Positions 1 to 10,278 of a stretch of DNA of 64,000 nt are shown here, piece after piece. The notes under the pieces are model-generated. The model did not search any database, was not told the origin of the DNA, and saw only the letters and a program-made list of their open reading frames with translations. Source of the stretch: Brenneria rubrifaciens (GTDB lineage: Bacteria > Pseudomonadota > Gammaproteobacteria > Enterobacterales > Enterobacteriaceae); the NCBI RefSeq assembly GCF_005484945.1, contig NZ_CP034035.1, forward strand, positions 1,426,001 through 1,490,000, in the 5' to 3' direction. Made by a program: the position numbers and the translations under genes. Numbering within the stretch: position 1 is the stretch's first letter; every line of letters starts with the position of its first letter.

Positions 1-111
1 ATGTATCTCGTATCGCTTAAGGATTACCCCGCGGGTATTTGGTTTTTTAATGAGGTTGAGAGTAAAGACGGGACGTTTGTAGAGCCGATAAATTCTGTTC
101 AAAATCTTTAA
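1..111 (+). CDS. 3' end of an unrecognised gene, cut by window edge
   Basis: An open frame starts at the first base of the window and ends at TAA 109-111. It encodes 36 residues with a plausible protein composition ([18 protein letters not shown]). The ATG at base 1 may be an internal methionine, so the true start probably lies outside the window. I do not recognise the family. The frame is followed by about 1.6 kb with no convincing gene, so this is probably the last gene before the flhDC control region. Confidence 0.45.
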   Translation: MYLVSLKDYPAGIWFFNEVESKDGTFVEPINSVQNL

Positions 112-484
112 TGTAAAATATAACCGACCTATTCTGGTAAAGCTTAATACCATTCAATGTGATCCCGATCATATTTTATGATCCTATATTATGCTTAGTT
201 TATTTTCAGCTAGAGAGAATTTTGAGAAAATTGCACCGTAGAGGTTTAAAAAAAGTCATTTTTGTCACGACATTAGGTTGTTTGCTTTTGGAAAGCGCTT
301 ACCCTGTAATCAAATGTGGCTATGAATTGTTACCTATTGCGCACAGCGTTGTCTTATAAAGATAGGTTTTTGCTGAGTATCCGGTTTATTTTTGCCGCTT
401 TTTTTTAGCGTTGCTTTGATATAATTAGTTGTTATTTAATGAATTTTTAATAAATAATGCGATTAACAATGCGGAGATAAGGCT

Positions 485-559
485 ATGTTGTCTTTACTGT
501 ATTTTTCCGCCTCGACGATATATGAAGAACGAATGTCAAAACCAAGAATCATAGACTAA
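485..559 (+). CDS. Possible 24-aa small ORF
   Basis: ATG 485 is preceded by GGAGATAAGG, a strong Shine-Dalgarno-like stretch. The frame runs 24 codons to TAA 557-559, starting MLSLLYFSAS. I know of no homologue. The only support is the ribosome-binding site and its place in a long flhDC upstream region, so it could be chance. Confidence 0.25.
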   Translation: MLSLLYFSASTIYEERMSKPRIID

Positions 560-879
560 TAATTGCTCACTGATGGAATAATGTCGCCCTCTGCTTTTAT
601 TAAAATTTGGATACCCGAATATTATCCATCAGGTATGATCGCAGCATTTGATTTCTGAGTGTTTTCATCCTGTGTATTATTTCAATGTTAATTGCGAATA
701 AGGACATTTTAGTAGCGACATTGTTCATATTGGTTTGCAGCGGGATTTAATCAGTCAGTTAAATTATCAAGAAAGCCGTAAATTAATTGTAATATAAAGT
801 TCTGATTAATGTTCATTATTAATAACAATAAAGATTATTACTTTCATTCTCAAACATCACCGCTCTCATCTATGTGTCA

Positions 880-1050
880 GAACGGAAATTAAGTTCATTC
901 CTGCCAAACTCGATGTAGCCAGGTTCTCTGGGTGAGATTTGGACTTCATTCTTCCCTACCGCGTTGTTTTGCAGCGCTGTCGCTTAAGCTAATCAGATCG
1001 TGAGTATACCGGGCGAGGTTTGGAATTTCGTCACCTTCAGTAAAGAACTC
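880..1050 (-). pseudogene. Decayed coding remnant or repeat fragment
   Basis: Read on the minus strand from about 1050, one frame gives a protein-like stretch of 30-odd codons (DEFFTEGDEIPNLARYTHD, then LISLSDSAAKQRG) with no start codon. After one stop the same frame continues SPNLTQRTWLHRVWQE before more stops. This looks like a broken gene end or part of a dispersed element. I could not assign a family. Confidence 0.3.
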
Positions 1051-1379
1051 ATCTCAGGTGTTCCGCTTAGCATGATTTGTGAGCAAACCGCTGAATTCTC
1101 AGTCTGATAAAAGATTGCTGAAAATCATTTCAACACTTATTGAAAGAAATCATTTGGTTAAAAACATAAATTATAAGTAAGAAATGTAAACCTTAAAGGT
1201 CATATGGAATGCTGTGATGCTTATAAATCCTCTTAACTATCATTCATATAGCTGTAATTTTTTTTCTCTATCATATTATTTGTGACATGTTATGTAATAT
1301 TTAATGCCGTTTTTTGAATAAAAAAAGTGCATTTGAGAGCTCTTACCAGATGAAAAATCGCACACAACGCTTTCAAAAA

Positions 1380-1395
1380 TGTGATCTACATCACA
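1380..1395 (+). promoter_or_regulatory. CRP (cAMP receptor protein) site of flhDC
   Basis: TGTGATCTACATCACA is a perfect TGTGA-N6-TCACA match. It lies about 75 bp upstream of the RcsAB-type box, the same order of elements as in the E. coli flhDC promoter, where CRP-cAMP activates transcription. This implies catabolite control of motility. Confidence 0.85.
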
Positions 1396-1463
1396 TAATC
1401 ATCAAAATCACTACTCGCTCGCGTTGTATGTGCTACGGATTAGGCGGTACAGTTGCTCTGTTT

Positions 1464-1477
1464 TAGGATTAATCCTA
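1464..1477 (+). promoter_or_regulatory. RcsAB box of flhDC
   Basis: TAGGATTAATCCTA is a perfect 14-bp palindrome and matches the RcsAB box pattern seen just downstream of the flhDC start site in E. coli. There it mediates repression by the Rcs envelope-stress phosphorelay. The distance from the CRP site fits a start site near 1460. A -10 element could not be fixed with confidence. Confidence 0.7.
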
Positions 1478-1720
1478 TACTTTGGATGGGAGTGATTTCC
1501 GTTATGGATTCCAAGAAGTAAGGAAGAATGGATTCTCAGGAAAATGTATAAAGCTGGCAGCAGTAAGCGATGTTACTGTCCTAATTAAGTAATGTGAATG
1601 TAATAATCGGCACTGGCACTGATAGTTTTTTATGCCATCAATGGAGAGTGATTTTTGTACTGGGCGATAAGGTCTATCACCTAACTTATGTTTTAAACAT
1701 AGCCTATCGGGGTGGGAAAT

Positions 1721-2071
1721 ATGGGTACCTCTGAATTACTCAAACACATTTATGACATTAATCTGTCTTATTTGTTACTTGCACAACGCTTAATTAATGA
1801 CGAAAAAGCGTCTGCGATGTTTCGTTTGGGCATTGACGAAGCAATGGCTGATATGCTGATGCAACTGACTTTGCCGCAAATGGTGAAATTAGCAGAAACT
1901 AATCAACTGATATGCCATTTCCGCTTCAATGATCACAATACAATCAAACTCTTGACTCAAGAGTCACGTGTGGACGATCTGCAACAGATTCACACGGGAA
2001 TTTTGTTGTCGAGTCACTTATTACAACAGTTAACTTCGAAAGAAGAAAACCTGCCTAAGAAAAGGGCATAG
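1721..2071 (+). CDS. flhD: Flagellar master regulator subunit FlhD
   Basis: FlhD combines with FlhC as the FlhD4C2 complex that activates class II flagellar promoters with sigma70. The 116-aa product begins [20 protein letters not shown] and ends RKKRA, close to the E. coli protein over its full length. ATG 1721 is chosen over GTG 1712 because it gives the E. coli start and sits 5-10 nt after GGGGTGGG. flhC follows after 2 bases, so the two are co-transcribed and probably translationally coupled. Control is by the CRP and Rcs sites upstream. Confidence 0.96.
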   Translation: MGTSELLKHIYDINLSYLLLAQRLINDEKASAMFRLGIDEAMADMLMQLTLPQMVKLAETNQLICHFRFNDHNTIKLLTQESRVDDLQQIHTGILLSSHLLQQLTSKEENLPKKRA

Positions 2072-2073
2072 TA

Positions 2074-2652
2074 ATGGCGGAGAAAAGTATTGTTCAAGAA
2101 GCGAAAGACATCCAGTTGGCGATGGAGCTCATTTCGCTCGGGGCTCGTTTGCAGATGTTGGAAAGTGAAACGCAGTTAAGCCGTGGACGCTTAATTAAAC
2201 TTTATAAAGAACTTAGAGGAAGTCCTCCTCCAAAGGGAATGTTACCTTTTTCAACCGATTGGTTTATGACCTGGGAACAGAATATTCATTCATCAATGTT
2301 TTATAATGCCTACAGTTTTTTGCTAAAGAATGGGCAGTGCAGCGGTGTCGAAGCAGTAATAAAATCCTATCGCCTTTATTTGGAGCAATGTTCGCCGCAA
2401 AACGATTCACCGTTACTGGCTTTAACGCGAGCATGGACACTGGTTCGATTTGTTGACAGTGGTATGTTGCAGCTTTCAGGATGTAACTGCTGTAATGGTA
2501 TGTTTATCACCCACGCGCATCAGCCTAAAAACAGTTTTGTTTGTAGCCTGTGCCAACCACCCTCCAGAGCAGTAAAAAGGCGTAAACTTTCGCAAAATCT
2601 TGCCGATATAATACCTCAACTGCTGGATGAACAGGTAAAACACGCAGTCTGA
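2074..2652 (+). CDS. flhC: Flagellar master regulator subunit FlhC
   Basis: DNA-binding partner of FlhD in the FlhD4C2 activator. It is 192 aa, the same length as E. coli FlhC. The zinc-binding cysteines are present as CNCC near residue 137 and CSLC near residue 157. It starts two bases after the flhD stop. Downstream lies a 12-bp stem-loop before motA, so read-through into mot-che may be limited. Confidence 0.97.
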   Translation: MAEKSIVQEAKDIQLAMELISLGARLQMLESETQLSRGRLIKLYKELRGSPPPKGMLPFSTDWFMTWEQNIHSSMFYNAYSFLLKNGQCSGVEAVIKSYRLYLEQCSPQNDSPLLALTRAWTLVRFVDSGMLQLSGCNCCNGMFITHAHQPKNSFVCSLCQPPSRAVKRRKLSQNLADIIPQLLDEQVKHAV

Positions 2653-2670
2653 GCCTGGTAGCGATTTGTG

Positions 2671-2708
2671 AATCTATCACTGTTTGTTATTTAAGGCAGT
2701 GATAGGTT
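2671..2708 (+). terminator. Stem-loop between flhC and motA
   Basis: CTATCACTG (2674-2682) and CAGTGATAG (2697-2705) form a perfect 9-bp stem around a 14-nt loop. AAT/GTT extends it to 12 pairs with one G-U. It is followed by TCTCCTC rather than a run of T, so it may attenuate or protect the flhDC mRNA rather than terminate fully. Confidence 0.5.
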
Positions 2709-2788
2709 TCTCCTCAAGTAATTTCTGGCTACATACGCTGCGCGTTTACCTCATTTTCCGCCCACCTTTTTAATTGTAAGGAATACTT

Positions 2789-3676
2789 GTGCTGGTCATA
2801 TTGGGTTATATCGTAATCGTGGGCTCGGTACTCGGTGGCTATCTCATTGTCGGTGGGGCTTTGGGGGCACTTTATCAGCCTTCTGAACTGTTAATCATCG
2901 GCGGCGCGGCCGTCGGGGCCTTTATCGTTGGCAACAATGGCAAAGCGATAAAAGCCACGATGCAAGCGCTGCCGACGCTGTTTAAAAAATCCAAATATAA
3001 CAGAGTATTATATATGGATTTGATGGCGTTGCTTTTCCGTCTGATGGCCAAATCGCGGCAGCAGGGCATGCTTTCGCTCGAGTTTGATATTGATAACCCC
3101 AAAGAGAGCGAAATCTTCTCGAGTTATCCCAAAATTTTGTCGGACAGCAATCTTGTCGAATTCATCACCGATTATCTCCGCCTGATGGTGAGCGGCAACA
3201 TGAACGCGTTTGAAATTGAAACGCTGATGGATGAAGAGATAGAAACGCTTGAGCATGAGTGCGAGGTGCCGGCAGGTGCCCTGAACCAGATGGGGGATGG
3301 CTTGCCTGCGTTTGGTATCGTTGCCGCTGTAATGGGGGTTGTTCACTCACTGGCTTATGTTGACCGCCCGGCTGCTGAACTTGGGATGATGATCGCTCAC
3401 GCGATGGTCGGAACTTTTCTGGGGATTTTGTTGGCCTACGGTTTTGTGTCGCCACTGGCCGCGCTGCTGCGCCAGAAAAGCGCTGAAAAAATCAAAATAC
3501 TTCAATGCGTGAAAGTAACATTGCTTTCCAGTCTTAACGGCTACGCGCCGCAAATCGCTGTCGAATTCGGCCGTAAGACCTTGTATTCCACGGAGCGGCC
3601 TTCCTTTACCGAACTGGAAGAGCATATCCGTCAGGTTAAAGCGCCGGCGGCGAAGGCTTCGGACAGTAACGAATGA
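2789..3676 (+). CDS. motA: Flagellar motor stator protein MotA
   Basis: Inner-membrane stator subunit that, with MotB, conducts protons and drives rotor rotation through FliG. It is 295 aa and collinear with E. coli MotA, including the cytoplasmic loop around Arg90 and Glu98 and the conserved [24 protein letters not shown] segment near residue 170. It uses GTG start 2789 after AAGGAA, as E. coli does. Its stop overlaps the motB start by 4 nt (ATGA). No FliA promoter was recognised in the 136-bp gap upstream. Confidence 0.97.
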   Translation: MLVILGYIVIVGSVLGGYLIVGGALGALYQPSELLIIGGAAVGAFIVGNNGKAIKATMQALPTLFKKSKYNRVLYMDLMALLFRLMAKSRQQGMLSLEFDIDNPKESEIFSSYPKILSDSNLVEFITDYLRLMVSGNMNAFEIETLMDEEIETLEHECEVPAGALNQMGDGLPAFGIVAAVMGVVHSLAYVDRPAAELGMMIAHAMVGTFLGILLAYGFVSPLAALLRQKSAEKIKILQCVKVTLLSSLNGYAPQIAVEFGRKTLYSTERPSFTELEEHIRQVKAPAAKASDSNE

Positions 3677-4722
3677 AACATCAGCATCCCATTATTCGCA
3701 AAAAGCGTAAGTCAGGACACGGTGGACATCATGGTGGCTCCTGGAAAATCGCCTACGCCGATTTTATGACTGCAATGATGGCGCTTTTTCTGGTGATGTG
3801 GCTGATTGCCATTTCTACGCCGTCCCAGTTGGTACAGATTGCTGAATATTTTCGGACGCCGTTAAAAGTTGCACTGTCAACCGGCTCTAAAATGAGCGAG
3901 AGTTCCAGCCCGATTCCAGGAGGCGGCGATGATCCGACCCAACTGGACGGCGAGGTGAAAAAGACCATTAAAATGGATTCGGTTGACGAAAAGATGGATG
4001 AGATTCGTTTGAATAAGTTGCGGGAAAGACTTGACCAGCTTATTGAGGCTGACCCAAGGTTACGCGCGCTGCGTCCTCACTTATTAATTGAAATGATTGA
4101 CGAAGGCTTGCGTATCCAAATTATTGATAGTCAAAATCGTCCGATGTTTAAGACGGGGAGTGCCCAGGTCGAACCTTATATGCGGGATATTCTGCGGGCA
4201 ATCGCCCCAATCTTGAATGATATTCCGAATAAACTAAGTATTTCCGGCCACACGGATGATGTCCAATACGCCATGGGTGAACGAGGTTACAGCAACTGGG
4301 AACTGTCTGCCGATCGCGCCAATGCTTCACGCAGGGAGTTACTTATCGGAGGTTTATCCGAGGGCAAAGTGCTCAGGGTTGTCGGTATGGCGGAGACGAT
4401 GGGGCTGAAACAAGCCAGAGACGGTAATGAAGCAATTAACCGGCGTATTAGTTTATTGGTTCTTAACAAGCAAGCGCAAAAGGATATTGAAGTCGAAAAT
4501 GCCGAAAGTAACGCGGTAAATATAGACAAAGTGGAAAATTTACAAAATATGGAGTTGGAAAATCCTAAACCTACCACGCCGTCTGCCGAAAATAGTAATA
4601 ATACCAGTGGAAGTGGTGAAACTCCGCCGCAACCCGTTAACGGAGTTCCTGCTCCAAAGCGTCAACAGCCGACGACTGCGTTGCCTGCTGCGCCGGACAG
4701 TCAGGCGACGCCTTCCCAATAA
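3673..4722 (+). CDS. motB: Flagellar motor stator protein MotB
   Basis: Stator partner of MotA, anchored to peptidoglycan. One N-terminal membrane helix carries the essential proton-binding aspartate (Asp30 in [10 protein letters not shown]). An OmpA-like peptidoglycan-binding domain (about 160-270) contains SGHTDD and NRRISLLVL. At 349 aa it is about 40 residues longer than E. coli MotB. The extra length is a Pro/Asn/Thr-rich C-terminal tail (about 290-349) that looks disordered. It overlaps motA by 4 nt. Confidence 0.96.
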   Translation: MKHQHPIIRKKRKSGHGGHHGGSWKIAYADFMTAMMALFLVMWLIAISTPSQLVQIAEYFRTPLKVALSTGSKMSESSSPIPGGGDDPTQLDGEVKKTIKMDSVDEKMDEIRLNKLRERLDQLIEADPRLRALRPHLLIEMIDEGLRIQIIDSQNRPMFKTGSAQVEPYMRDILRAIAPILNDIPNKLSISGHTDDVQYAMGERGYSNWELSADRANASRRELLIGGLSEGKVLRVVGMAETMGLKQARDGNEAINRRISLLVLNKQAQKDIEVENAESNAVNIDKVENLQNMELENPKPTTPSAENSNNTSGSGETPPQPVNGVPAPKRQQPTTALPAAPDSQATPSQ

Positions 4723-4749
4723 GCCACGATTCACAGGAGAGGTGACCAC

Positions 4750-6783
4750 GTGAGCATGGATATGAGTGCTTTCTATCAAACATTTTTTGATGAAGCAGAC
4801 GAATTACTGGCGGATATGGAGCAGCACCTATTGCTGTTAGATCCCCAGGCACCAGATACGGAACAAATGAATGCCATCTTCCGGGCGGCTCACTCAATAA
4901 AAGGAGGCGCAGGAACATTCGGCTTTAGCGTTTTACAGGAAACCACTCATCTTTTAGAAAACTTACTAGATGGTGCTAGGCGCGGCGAAATGCGTCTCAG
5001 CACTGATATCATCAACCTGTTTCTGGAAACAAAAGACATTATGCAGGATCAGTTGGACGCTTACAAAACCGCACAGGAACCCAATGCCGAGAGCTTTGAG
5101 TATATCTGTCAGGCTCTGCGCCAACTGGCATTAGAGTCCCAGGCTGAAAGCAATGCGGCTCAAGGCCAGTCTGCGATAACAGCTGAGCAGGACTCCGTGT
5201 CCGATACGCCGGCGGTCAGCGCAGGAACAGGTGAGATGCGGATTGAGCTCACGGGTTTGAAATCTCAGGAAATTCCTCAGATGCTGGAAGAACTCGGTAA
5301 TCTGGGGACGGTGAAAGATCCCTATCAGACAGAAACCAGCGTTGAAGTTACCCTGGTAACTACTGAAAGCGAAGACGACATCTGCGCGGTGTTGTGCTTT
5401 GTTCTTGAACAGGAACAAATCAATTTTCATCCTGTTTCTGCAAGCAAGTCTGCTGCTCCGGTTGCTGAGGATGTACCTGATGAAGTCCCCGTGGCAGACG
5501 TTGCCCCCGCTTCTGCACCGCTGACCGCGGTGCCTGCTACCGCGCCTAAATTGCATGCCGCAGCGCCAGAGCCCGCCAAAAATCGAACCAAGGCAGGCGA
5601 TACCAGTATTCGTGTAGCGGTAGAAAAGGTTGATCAGTTAATCAACCTGGTTGGCGAGCTGGTTATCACTCAGTCAATGTTGGCGCAACGTTCAAGTGAA
5701 CTTGATCCGGTCGCACATGGCGACTTGCTGAATAGCATGGGGCAGTTGGAGCGTAACGCTCGTGACCTGCAAGAGTCGGTTATGTCTATTCGTATGATGC
5801 CGATGGAATATGTATTCAGCCGATTCCCGCGTCTGGTTCGCGACCTTGCCGCCAAGTTAGATAAGCAGGTAGAACTGACACTTCAGGGAAGTTCGACCGA
5901 ACTGGATAAGAGTCTTATCGAACGTATTATTGACCCGCTTACGCACCTGGTTCGCAACAGTCTGGATCATGGTATCGAGTCACCAGAAAAACGAATTGCA
6001 GCGGGGAAATCAGCGGTAGGTAATCTGACGCTGTCAGCGGAACATCAGGGAGGGAATATCTGCATTGAGGTTGTGGATGACGGTGCGGGGCTTAATCGTG
6101 AGAGGATTTTGGCCAAGGCGCTTTCTCAGGGATTGGCTGTAAATGATAACATGTCTGATGAAGATGTCGGCATGCTCATTTTTGCTCCGGGCTTTTCAAC
6201 GGCAGAGAAAGTAACGGATGTTTCCGGTCGTGGCGTTGGTATGGATGTGGTTAAACGTAATATCCAGGAAATGGGCGGACACGTAGAAATTCATTTCCAG
6301 GCTGGCAAAGGAACAACGATTCGTATTCTGTTGCCATTAACGCTGGCTATCCTTGATGGTATGTCCGTCAAGGTGAGTAATGAAGTGTTTATCTTGCCGC
6401 TTAATGCCGTCATGGAGTCATTGCAGCCGCAGGCGGAAGATTTGTATCCGTTGGCGGGTGGCGAGCGTGTACTGCAAGTTCGCGGTGAGTATTTACCATT
6501 GGTTGAGCTGTATCACATTTTTGATGTGGATGGCGCTAAAACCGAGGCGACTCAAGGCATCGTTGTCATTTTGCAAAGCGCGGGCCGTCGTTACGCACTG
6601 TTGGTGGATCAGCTGATTGGACAGCACCAGGTTGTCGTCAAGAATTTAGAAAGTAATTATCGCAAGGTGCCAGGTGTTTCTGCCGCTACTATTTTGGGCG
6701 ACGGTAGTGTTGCGCTGATTGTGGATGTTTCTGCGTTGCCGGCGCTTAATCGTGAGAAGCGCGTGGTTGAAACTGCTGCTTAA
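4750..6783 (+). CDS. cheA: Chemotaxis histidine kinase CheA
   Basis: Autophosphorylates and passes phosphate to CheY and CheB. Domain order is P1 with His48 (AAHSIKGGAG), P2 for CheY/CheB docking, an Ala/Pro-rich linker (about 235-280), P3 dimerisation, P4 kinase with the N box LVRNSLDHGIE and glycine boxes DDGAGL and GRGVGMDVV, and P5, the CheW-like regulatory end. It is 677 aa against about 654 in E. coli, the excess lying in the linker. GTG start 4750 after AGGAGAGG reproduces the E. coli N-terminus. Confidence 0.97.
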   Translation: MSMDMSAFYQTFFDEADELLADMEQHLLLLDPQAPDTEQMNAIFRAAHSIKGGAGTFGFSVLQETTHLLENLLDGARRGEMRLSTDIINLFLETKDIMQDQLDAYKTAQEPNAESFEYICQALRQLALESQAESNAAQGQSAITAEQDSVSDTPAVSAGTGEMRIELTGLKSQEIPQMLEELGNLGTVKDPYQTETSVEVTLVTTESEDDICAVLCFVLEQEQINFHPVSASKSAAPVAEDVPDEVPVADVAPASAPLTAVPATAPKLHAAAPEPAKNRTKAGDTSIRVAVEKVDQLINLVGELVITQSMLAQRSSELDPVAHGDLLNSMGQLERNARDLQESVMSIRMMPMEYVFSRFPRLVRDLAAKLDKQVELTLQGSSTELDKSLIERIIDPLTHLVRNSLDHGIESPEKRIAAGKSAVGNLTLSAEHQGGNICIEVVDDGAGLNRERILAKALSQGLAVNDNMSDEDVGMLIFAPGFSTAEKVTDVSGRGVGMDVVKRNIQEMGGHVEIHFQAGKGTTIRILLPLTLAILDGMSVKVSNEVFILPLNAVMESLQPQAEDLYPLAGGERVLQVRGEYLPLVELYHIFDVDGAKTEATQGIVVILQSAGRRYALLVDQLIGQHQVVVKNLESNYRKVPGVSAATILGDGSVALIVDVSALPALNREKRVVETAA

Positions 6784-6823
6784 ATAACAAAACAAAGAGT
6801 TGATTGATTAAAGGGTGAAAAAC

Positions 6824-7321
6824 ATGACTGGACTTGCAAACGTCACGAAACTAGCCGGTGAAACTGTAGGACAGGAGTTCCTGATTTTTACACTGGGTGA
6901 CGAAGAGTACGGGGTAGATATTTTAAAGGTACAAGAAATTCGTGGTTATGATCAGGTAACCCGTATTGCTAATACGCCTTCCTTTATTAAAGGTGTGACT
7001 AATCTGCGTGGCGTTATTGTTCCCATTGTTGATTTGCGTATTAAATTCGCTCAACAAGAAGTGGATTATGATGAAAATACTGTCGTTATAGTACTGAATC
7101 TGGGACAGAGAGTCGTGGGTATTGTTGTCGACGGCGTGTCTGATGTACTTTCATTGACCGCCGATCAAATTCGTCCCGCGCCTGAGTTCGCTGTTACTTT
7201 GTCAACCGAGTATCTGACCGGATTAGGGTCGTTAGGTGAGAGGATGTTAATCCTCGTTGATATTGAAAAACTTCTCAGCAGTGAAGAGATGGCATTAGTC
7301 GATAGCGTTATTAAATCTTGA
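6824..7321 (+). CDS. cheW: Chemotaxis coupling protein CheW
   Basis: Links CheA to the signalling tips of chemoreceptors. The 165-aa CheW domain protein includes [20 protein letters not shown] and [19 protein letters not shown], close to E. coli. ATG 6824, 8 nt after AAGGG, is preferred over GTG 6815. It lies 40 bp after cheA, so the two are one transcription unit. About 140 bp separate it from the receptor gene. Confidence 0.96.
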   Translation: MTGLANVTKLAGETVGQEFLIFTLGDEEYGVDILKVQEIRGYDQVTRIANTPSFIKGVTNLRGVIVPIVDLRIKFAQQEVDYDENTVVIVLNLGQRVVGIVVDGVSDVLSLTADQIRPAPEFAVTLSTEYLTGLGSLGERMLILVDIEKLLSSEEMALVDSVIKS

Positions 7322-7461
7322 TTAAATCTTTTCTGGGTTGCCGATCGGCGGCCCAACTGTTTCTTCACATTATTTCTCTGCGTGGGAAGTGATAAAAAAA
7401 TAACAAGAATCACATAATTATGCCGTTGATATAGGCAAATGTGCCGCATGAAAGGGTTGAG

Positions 7462-9153
7462 ATGTTAAATCGAATAAAAGTTGTTACCAGTTTAATGCTG
7501 GTGTTAGTGCTTTTTGTTGCGCTGCAGCTTGTTTCAGGCGGCTTATTTTTTAATGCGCTGAAAAATGATCGGGATACCTTTAGCAAGGCACAGGTGATTG
7601 ATAAACAAAAGGCTGAGCTGGACGCGACGTGGTCGTTTTTGTTGCAGACTCGTATTACGCTGAGCCGTGCTTCATCGCGTATGCTTCAGGCAAATGAAAA
7701 TGGCACGTCCAACAGCGCCGCGATTGAACTTGTTAACCAGGCCAAGCCGCTGCTGGAAAACGCTGACAGCCGTTTCCAAAATTACGAAAAGATAGCCGAG
7801 TCGCTTAATCTGGAGCCGGTAGTCGTCAAATCGGTCAGGGAAAGCTATCAAGCCTATCGTACGGCACTGAATGAGCTGATCCAATTCCTATATACCAATG
7901 AGTTACAAAAATTTCTCGATCAGCCTACGCAGGGTTTTCAAGATAAGTTTGAAAGCGCTTACTATGATTACCGGGATGTTACCGACCGCCTCTACAAAAT
8001 AGAATTAGAGCGAAACGATCGGTCTTATATTTCATCCCTATGGGCGTTGGGAACGGCGCTGGTACTGATGGTGTCGCTGGCGTTATTAGCATGGATAGGC
8101 AGCCAGCACATGCTGATTCGTCCGCTCAACAACATTATTGAGCATATTCGCCGTATCGCTACCGGCGATTTGACCCGGCGGACGGACATTCACCGTCAAA
8201 ATGAAATTGGCGTGCTGGCGGACAGCCTGCGTCATATGCAAAACGAACTGGCCGCGACTGTGCATACCGTTCGACAGGGCGCGGATGCTATTTATGCCGG
8301 CGCAACAGAAATCAGCGCGGGTAACAACGACCTTTCTTCCCGTACCGAGCAGCAAGCATCGTCACTGGAAGAAACGGCGGCCAGCATGGAACAGCTGACG
8401 GCCACGGTTAAACAGAACGCCGAAAATGCCCGTCAGGCCAGTCAACTGGCCCTGAGCGCGTCGGAAATCGCGCAGAAAGGCGGCAAGGTGGTGGATAACG
8501 TTGTGACAACGATGCACAACATCTCTGGAAGTTCGCAGAAAATTGCCGATATTACCAATGTTATCGACAGCATTGCGTTCCAGACCAACATTCTGGCGCT
8601 GAATGCGGCGGTGGAGGCTGCGCGAGCGGGAGAGCAGGGGCGCGGGTTTGCTGTGGTCGCGGGCGAGGTGCGCAGTCTGGCGCAGCGCAGCGCTCAGGCG
8701 GCAAAAGAAATCAAGTCGCTGATCGATGATTCTGTCAGCCGCGTGGAAGACGGTTCCGTACTGGTGGAGAGTGCGGGTGAAACAATGGCGGAAATCGTCA
8801 GCGCGGTGTTGCGGGTGACCGATATTATGGCCGAGATCGCTTCAGCCTCTGACGAGCAGAGCAAGGGCATCGATCAGGTGGGACAGGCAGTGACTGAAAT
8901 GGATCGCGTCACGCAACAGAATGCATCGTTGGTGGAAGAGTCCGCTGCGGCATCCGCCGCTCTGGAGGAGCAGGCGAATATTCTGAGTCAGGCGGTGGCC
9001 GTCTTCCGTTTGTCTGATGTGGGTGGCGCAACGGGGCGTGTTCCGGGAGGAACGGCGCAGGCAAAATCTTTGTCGCCGCTATTAACGAAGCCTGCGACCG
9101 TGAATACAAAGGCCAAAGCCGAACCGTCATCAGTCAATTGGGAAACGTTTTAA
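7462..9153 (+). CDS. Methyl-accepting chemotaxis protein, Tsr-like
   Basis: Transmembrane chemoreceptor. It has a first membrane helix (about 5-30), a periplasmic four-helix ligand domain (about 31-185), a second helix, a HAMP region, and a signalling domain with methylation helices and the hairpin tip around [20 protein letters not shown]. The last five residues are NWETF, the CheR/CheB tethering pentapeptide. The ligand domain keeps the Tsr arginine cluster ([12 protein letters not shown]) and the DQPTQGFQD segment, which fits amino-acid sensing; serine is most likely, though specificity is inference. ATG 7462 follows AAAGGG. It is the only receptor gene in the locus. Confidence 0.93.
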   Translation: MLNRIKVVTSLMLVLVLFVALQLVSGGLFFNALKNDRDTFSKAQVIDKQKAELDATWSFLLQTRITLSRASSRMLQANENGTSNSAAIELVNQAKPLLENADSRFQNYEKIAESLNLEPVVVKSVRESYQAYRTALNELIQFLYTNELQKFLDQPTQGFQDKFESAYYDYRDVTDRLYKIELERNDRSYISSLWALGTALVLMVSLALLAWIGSQHMLIRPLNNIIEHIRRIATGDLTRRTDIHRQNEIGVLADSLRHMQNELAATVHTVRQGADAIYAGATEISAGNNDLSSRTEQQASSLEETAASMEQLTATVKQNAENARQASQLALSASEIAQKGGKVVDNVVTTMHNISGSSQKIADITNVIDSIAFQTNILALNAAVEAARAGEQGRGFAVVAGEVRSLAQRSAQAAKEIKSLIDDSVSRVEDGSVLVESAGETMAEIVSAVLRVTDIMAEIASASDEQSKGIDQVGQAVTEMDRVTQQNASLVEESAAASAALEEQANILSQAVAVFRLSDVGGATGRVPGGTAQAKSLSPLLTKPATVNTKAKAEPSSVNWETF

Positions 9154-9405
9154 GTTACAAGGCGAATAGAGCACTCAGCACCTGTCTAAGAAGGGCGCCA
9201 TAACATAACAACGGGCTTTGACATCGTAGCTATTCTCATTCGTTCGCTGTCGGACAAATGATAAGTTTTATTAACATATAACTCAGTTTTTAATGCTGTT
9301 GTTAAAAAACATAATGAAACTACAACTAAAAACCTGTGATAGCTATATAAAGGAAAGCCAGATTGGAAAAAGCCATAACAATATTCGATATTCGAGCGGT
9401 TTGAT
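9154..9405. other. Receptor-cheR spacer
   Basis: 252 bp where E. coli carries further receptor genes (tap). I see no gene, no clear FliA promoter and no strong terminator. A TATATAA at 9344-9350 lacks a matching -35 element. Confidence 0.5.
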
Positions 9406-10278
9406 ATGAAAAGTATACCATCGCAAAATCGCCCCGGATCTGCATCAATCCTGACGCAGATGGTTGATAGATTGCCGCTGTCGGATGTGCATTTCCGACG
9501 TATTAGTCAATTAATATACCAACGCGCCGGTATCGTGCTGGCCGATCACAAAAGGGAAATGGTGTATAACCGCTTGGTCAGGCGTTTGCGTTTGCTCGGA
9601 ATAAATGACTTTGGCCAATATCTGGCACTATTGGAGTCTGATCCTAATAGCGCGGAGTGGCAGGCCTTTATTAATGCACTTACCACCAATTTGACCGCTT
9701 TTTTTCGGGAGGCCCACCATTTTCCCATTTTAGCTGAGCATGCCAGTAAACGGCCGAATGGCTACACCATTTGGAGTACGGCCGCTTCGACAGGTGAGGA
9801 ACCTTATTCCCTGGCCATGACGCTTGCAGAGGTATTGGGCAATCGTGTCAGTGGATGCCAGGTGTGGGCCAGCGACATTGATACTCAGGTGTTGGAAAAA
9901 GCAACCGCGGGAATATATCGACAGGAGGAGTTACGTTCACTCTCTCCACAGCAGTTGCAGCGATTCTTTTTGCGAGGCACCGGGCCGCATAGCGGACTTG
10001 TACGGGTCCGCCCGGAGCTGGCGTCGATGGTGCATTTCCAGCAATTGAATCTGTTGGCGCCAGAATGGTCTATTCCTGGACCATTTGACGCGATTTTTTG
10101 TCGTAATGTTATGATTTATTTTGATAAAGAGACGCAGGAACGTATTCTACGCCGATTTGTTCCGCTGCTTAAACCGGGCGGTTTGTTATTTGCCGGACAT
10201 TCAGAAAATTTCAGTCAGATCAGTCGGGAATTTTATTTGCGTGGACAAACTGTTTATGGTCTGGCTAAGGAAAGATAA
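9406..10278 (+). CDS. cheR: Chemoreceptor glutamate methyltransferase CheR
   Basis: Transfers methyl groups from S-adenosylmethionine to receptor glutamates during adaptation. It is 290 aa. The N-terminal helical domain contains [19 protein letters not shown]. The C-terminal SAM-binding domain contains [16 protein letters not shown] and [14 protein letters not shown]. It docks on the NWETF tail of the upstream receptor. Its stop overlaps the cheB start by one base (TAATG). Confidence 0.97.
   Translation: MKSIPSQNRPGSASILTQMVDRLPLSDVHFRRISQLIYQRAGIVLADHKREMVYNRLVRRLRLLGINDFGQYLALLESDPNSAEWQAFINALTTNLTAFFREAHHFPILAEHASKRPNGYTIWSTAASTGEEPYSLAMTLAEVLGNRVSGCQVWASDIDTQVLEKATAGIYRQEELRSLSPQQLQRFFLRGTGPHSGLVRVRPELASMVHFQQLNLLAPEWSIPGPFDAIFCRNVMIYFDKETQERILRRFVPLLKPGGLLFAGHSENFSQISREFYLRGQTVYGLAKER

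Larger units (their letters stand above)
112..1720. other. Long AT-rich control region upstream of flhDC
   Basis: About 1.6 kb with no convincing full-size gene. The part nearest flhD (about 1380-1720) holds a CRP site, an RcsAB-type box and a leader of roughly 240 nt rich in GGA triplets, which could be CsrA contacts. The middle holds a broken reading frame on the minus strand (about 880-1050) and a possible 24-codon ORF (485-559). The rest is very AT-rich, as is common for H-NS-silenced flhDC upstream DNA; H-NS binding is inference. Confidence 0.6.

Noticed and set aside
159..359. 66-codon plus-strand frame with GTG start
   Set aside because: No ribosome-binding site, unusual composition and no recognisable family; likely chance in AT-rich DNA.
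7323..7347. TAAA-N13-GCCGATCG before the chemoreceptor gene
   Set aside because: The spacer is 13 rather than 15 nt, and GCCGATCGGC is part of a local palindrome, so a sigma28 promoter is doubtful.
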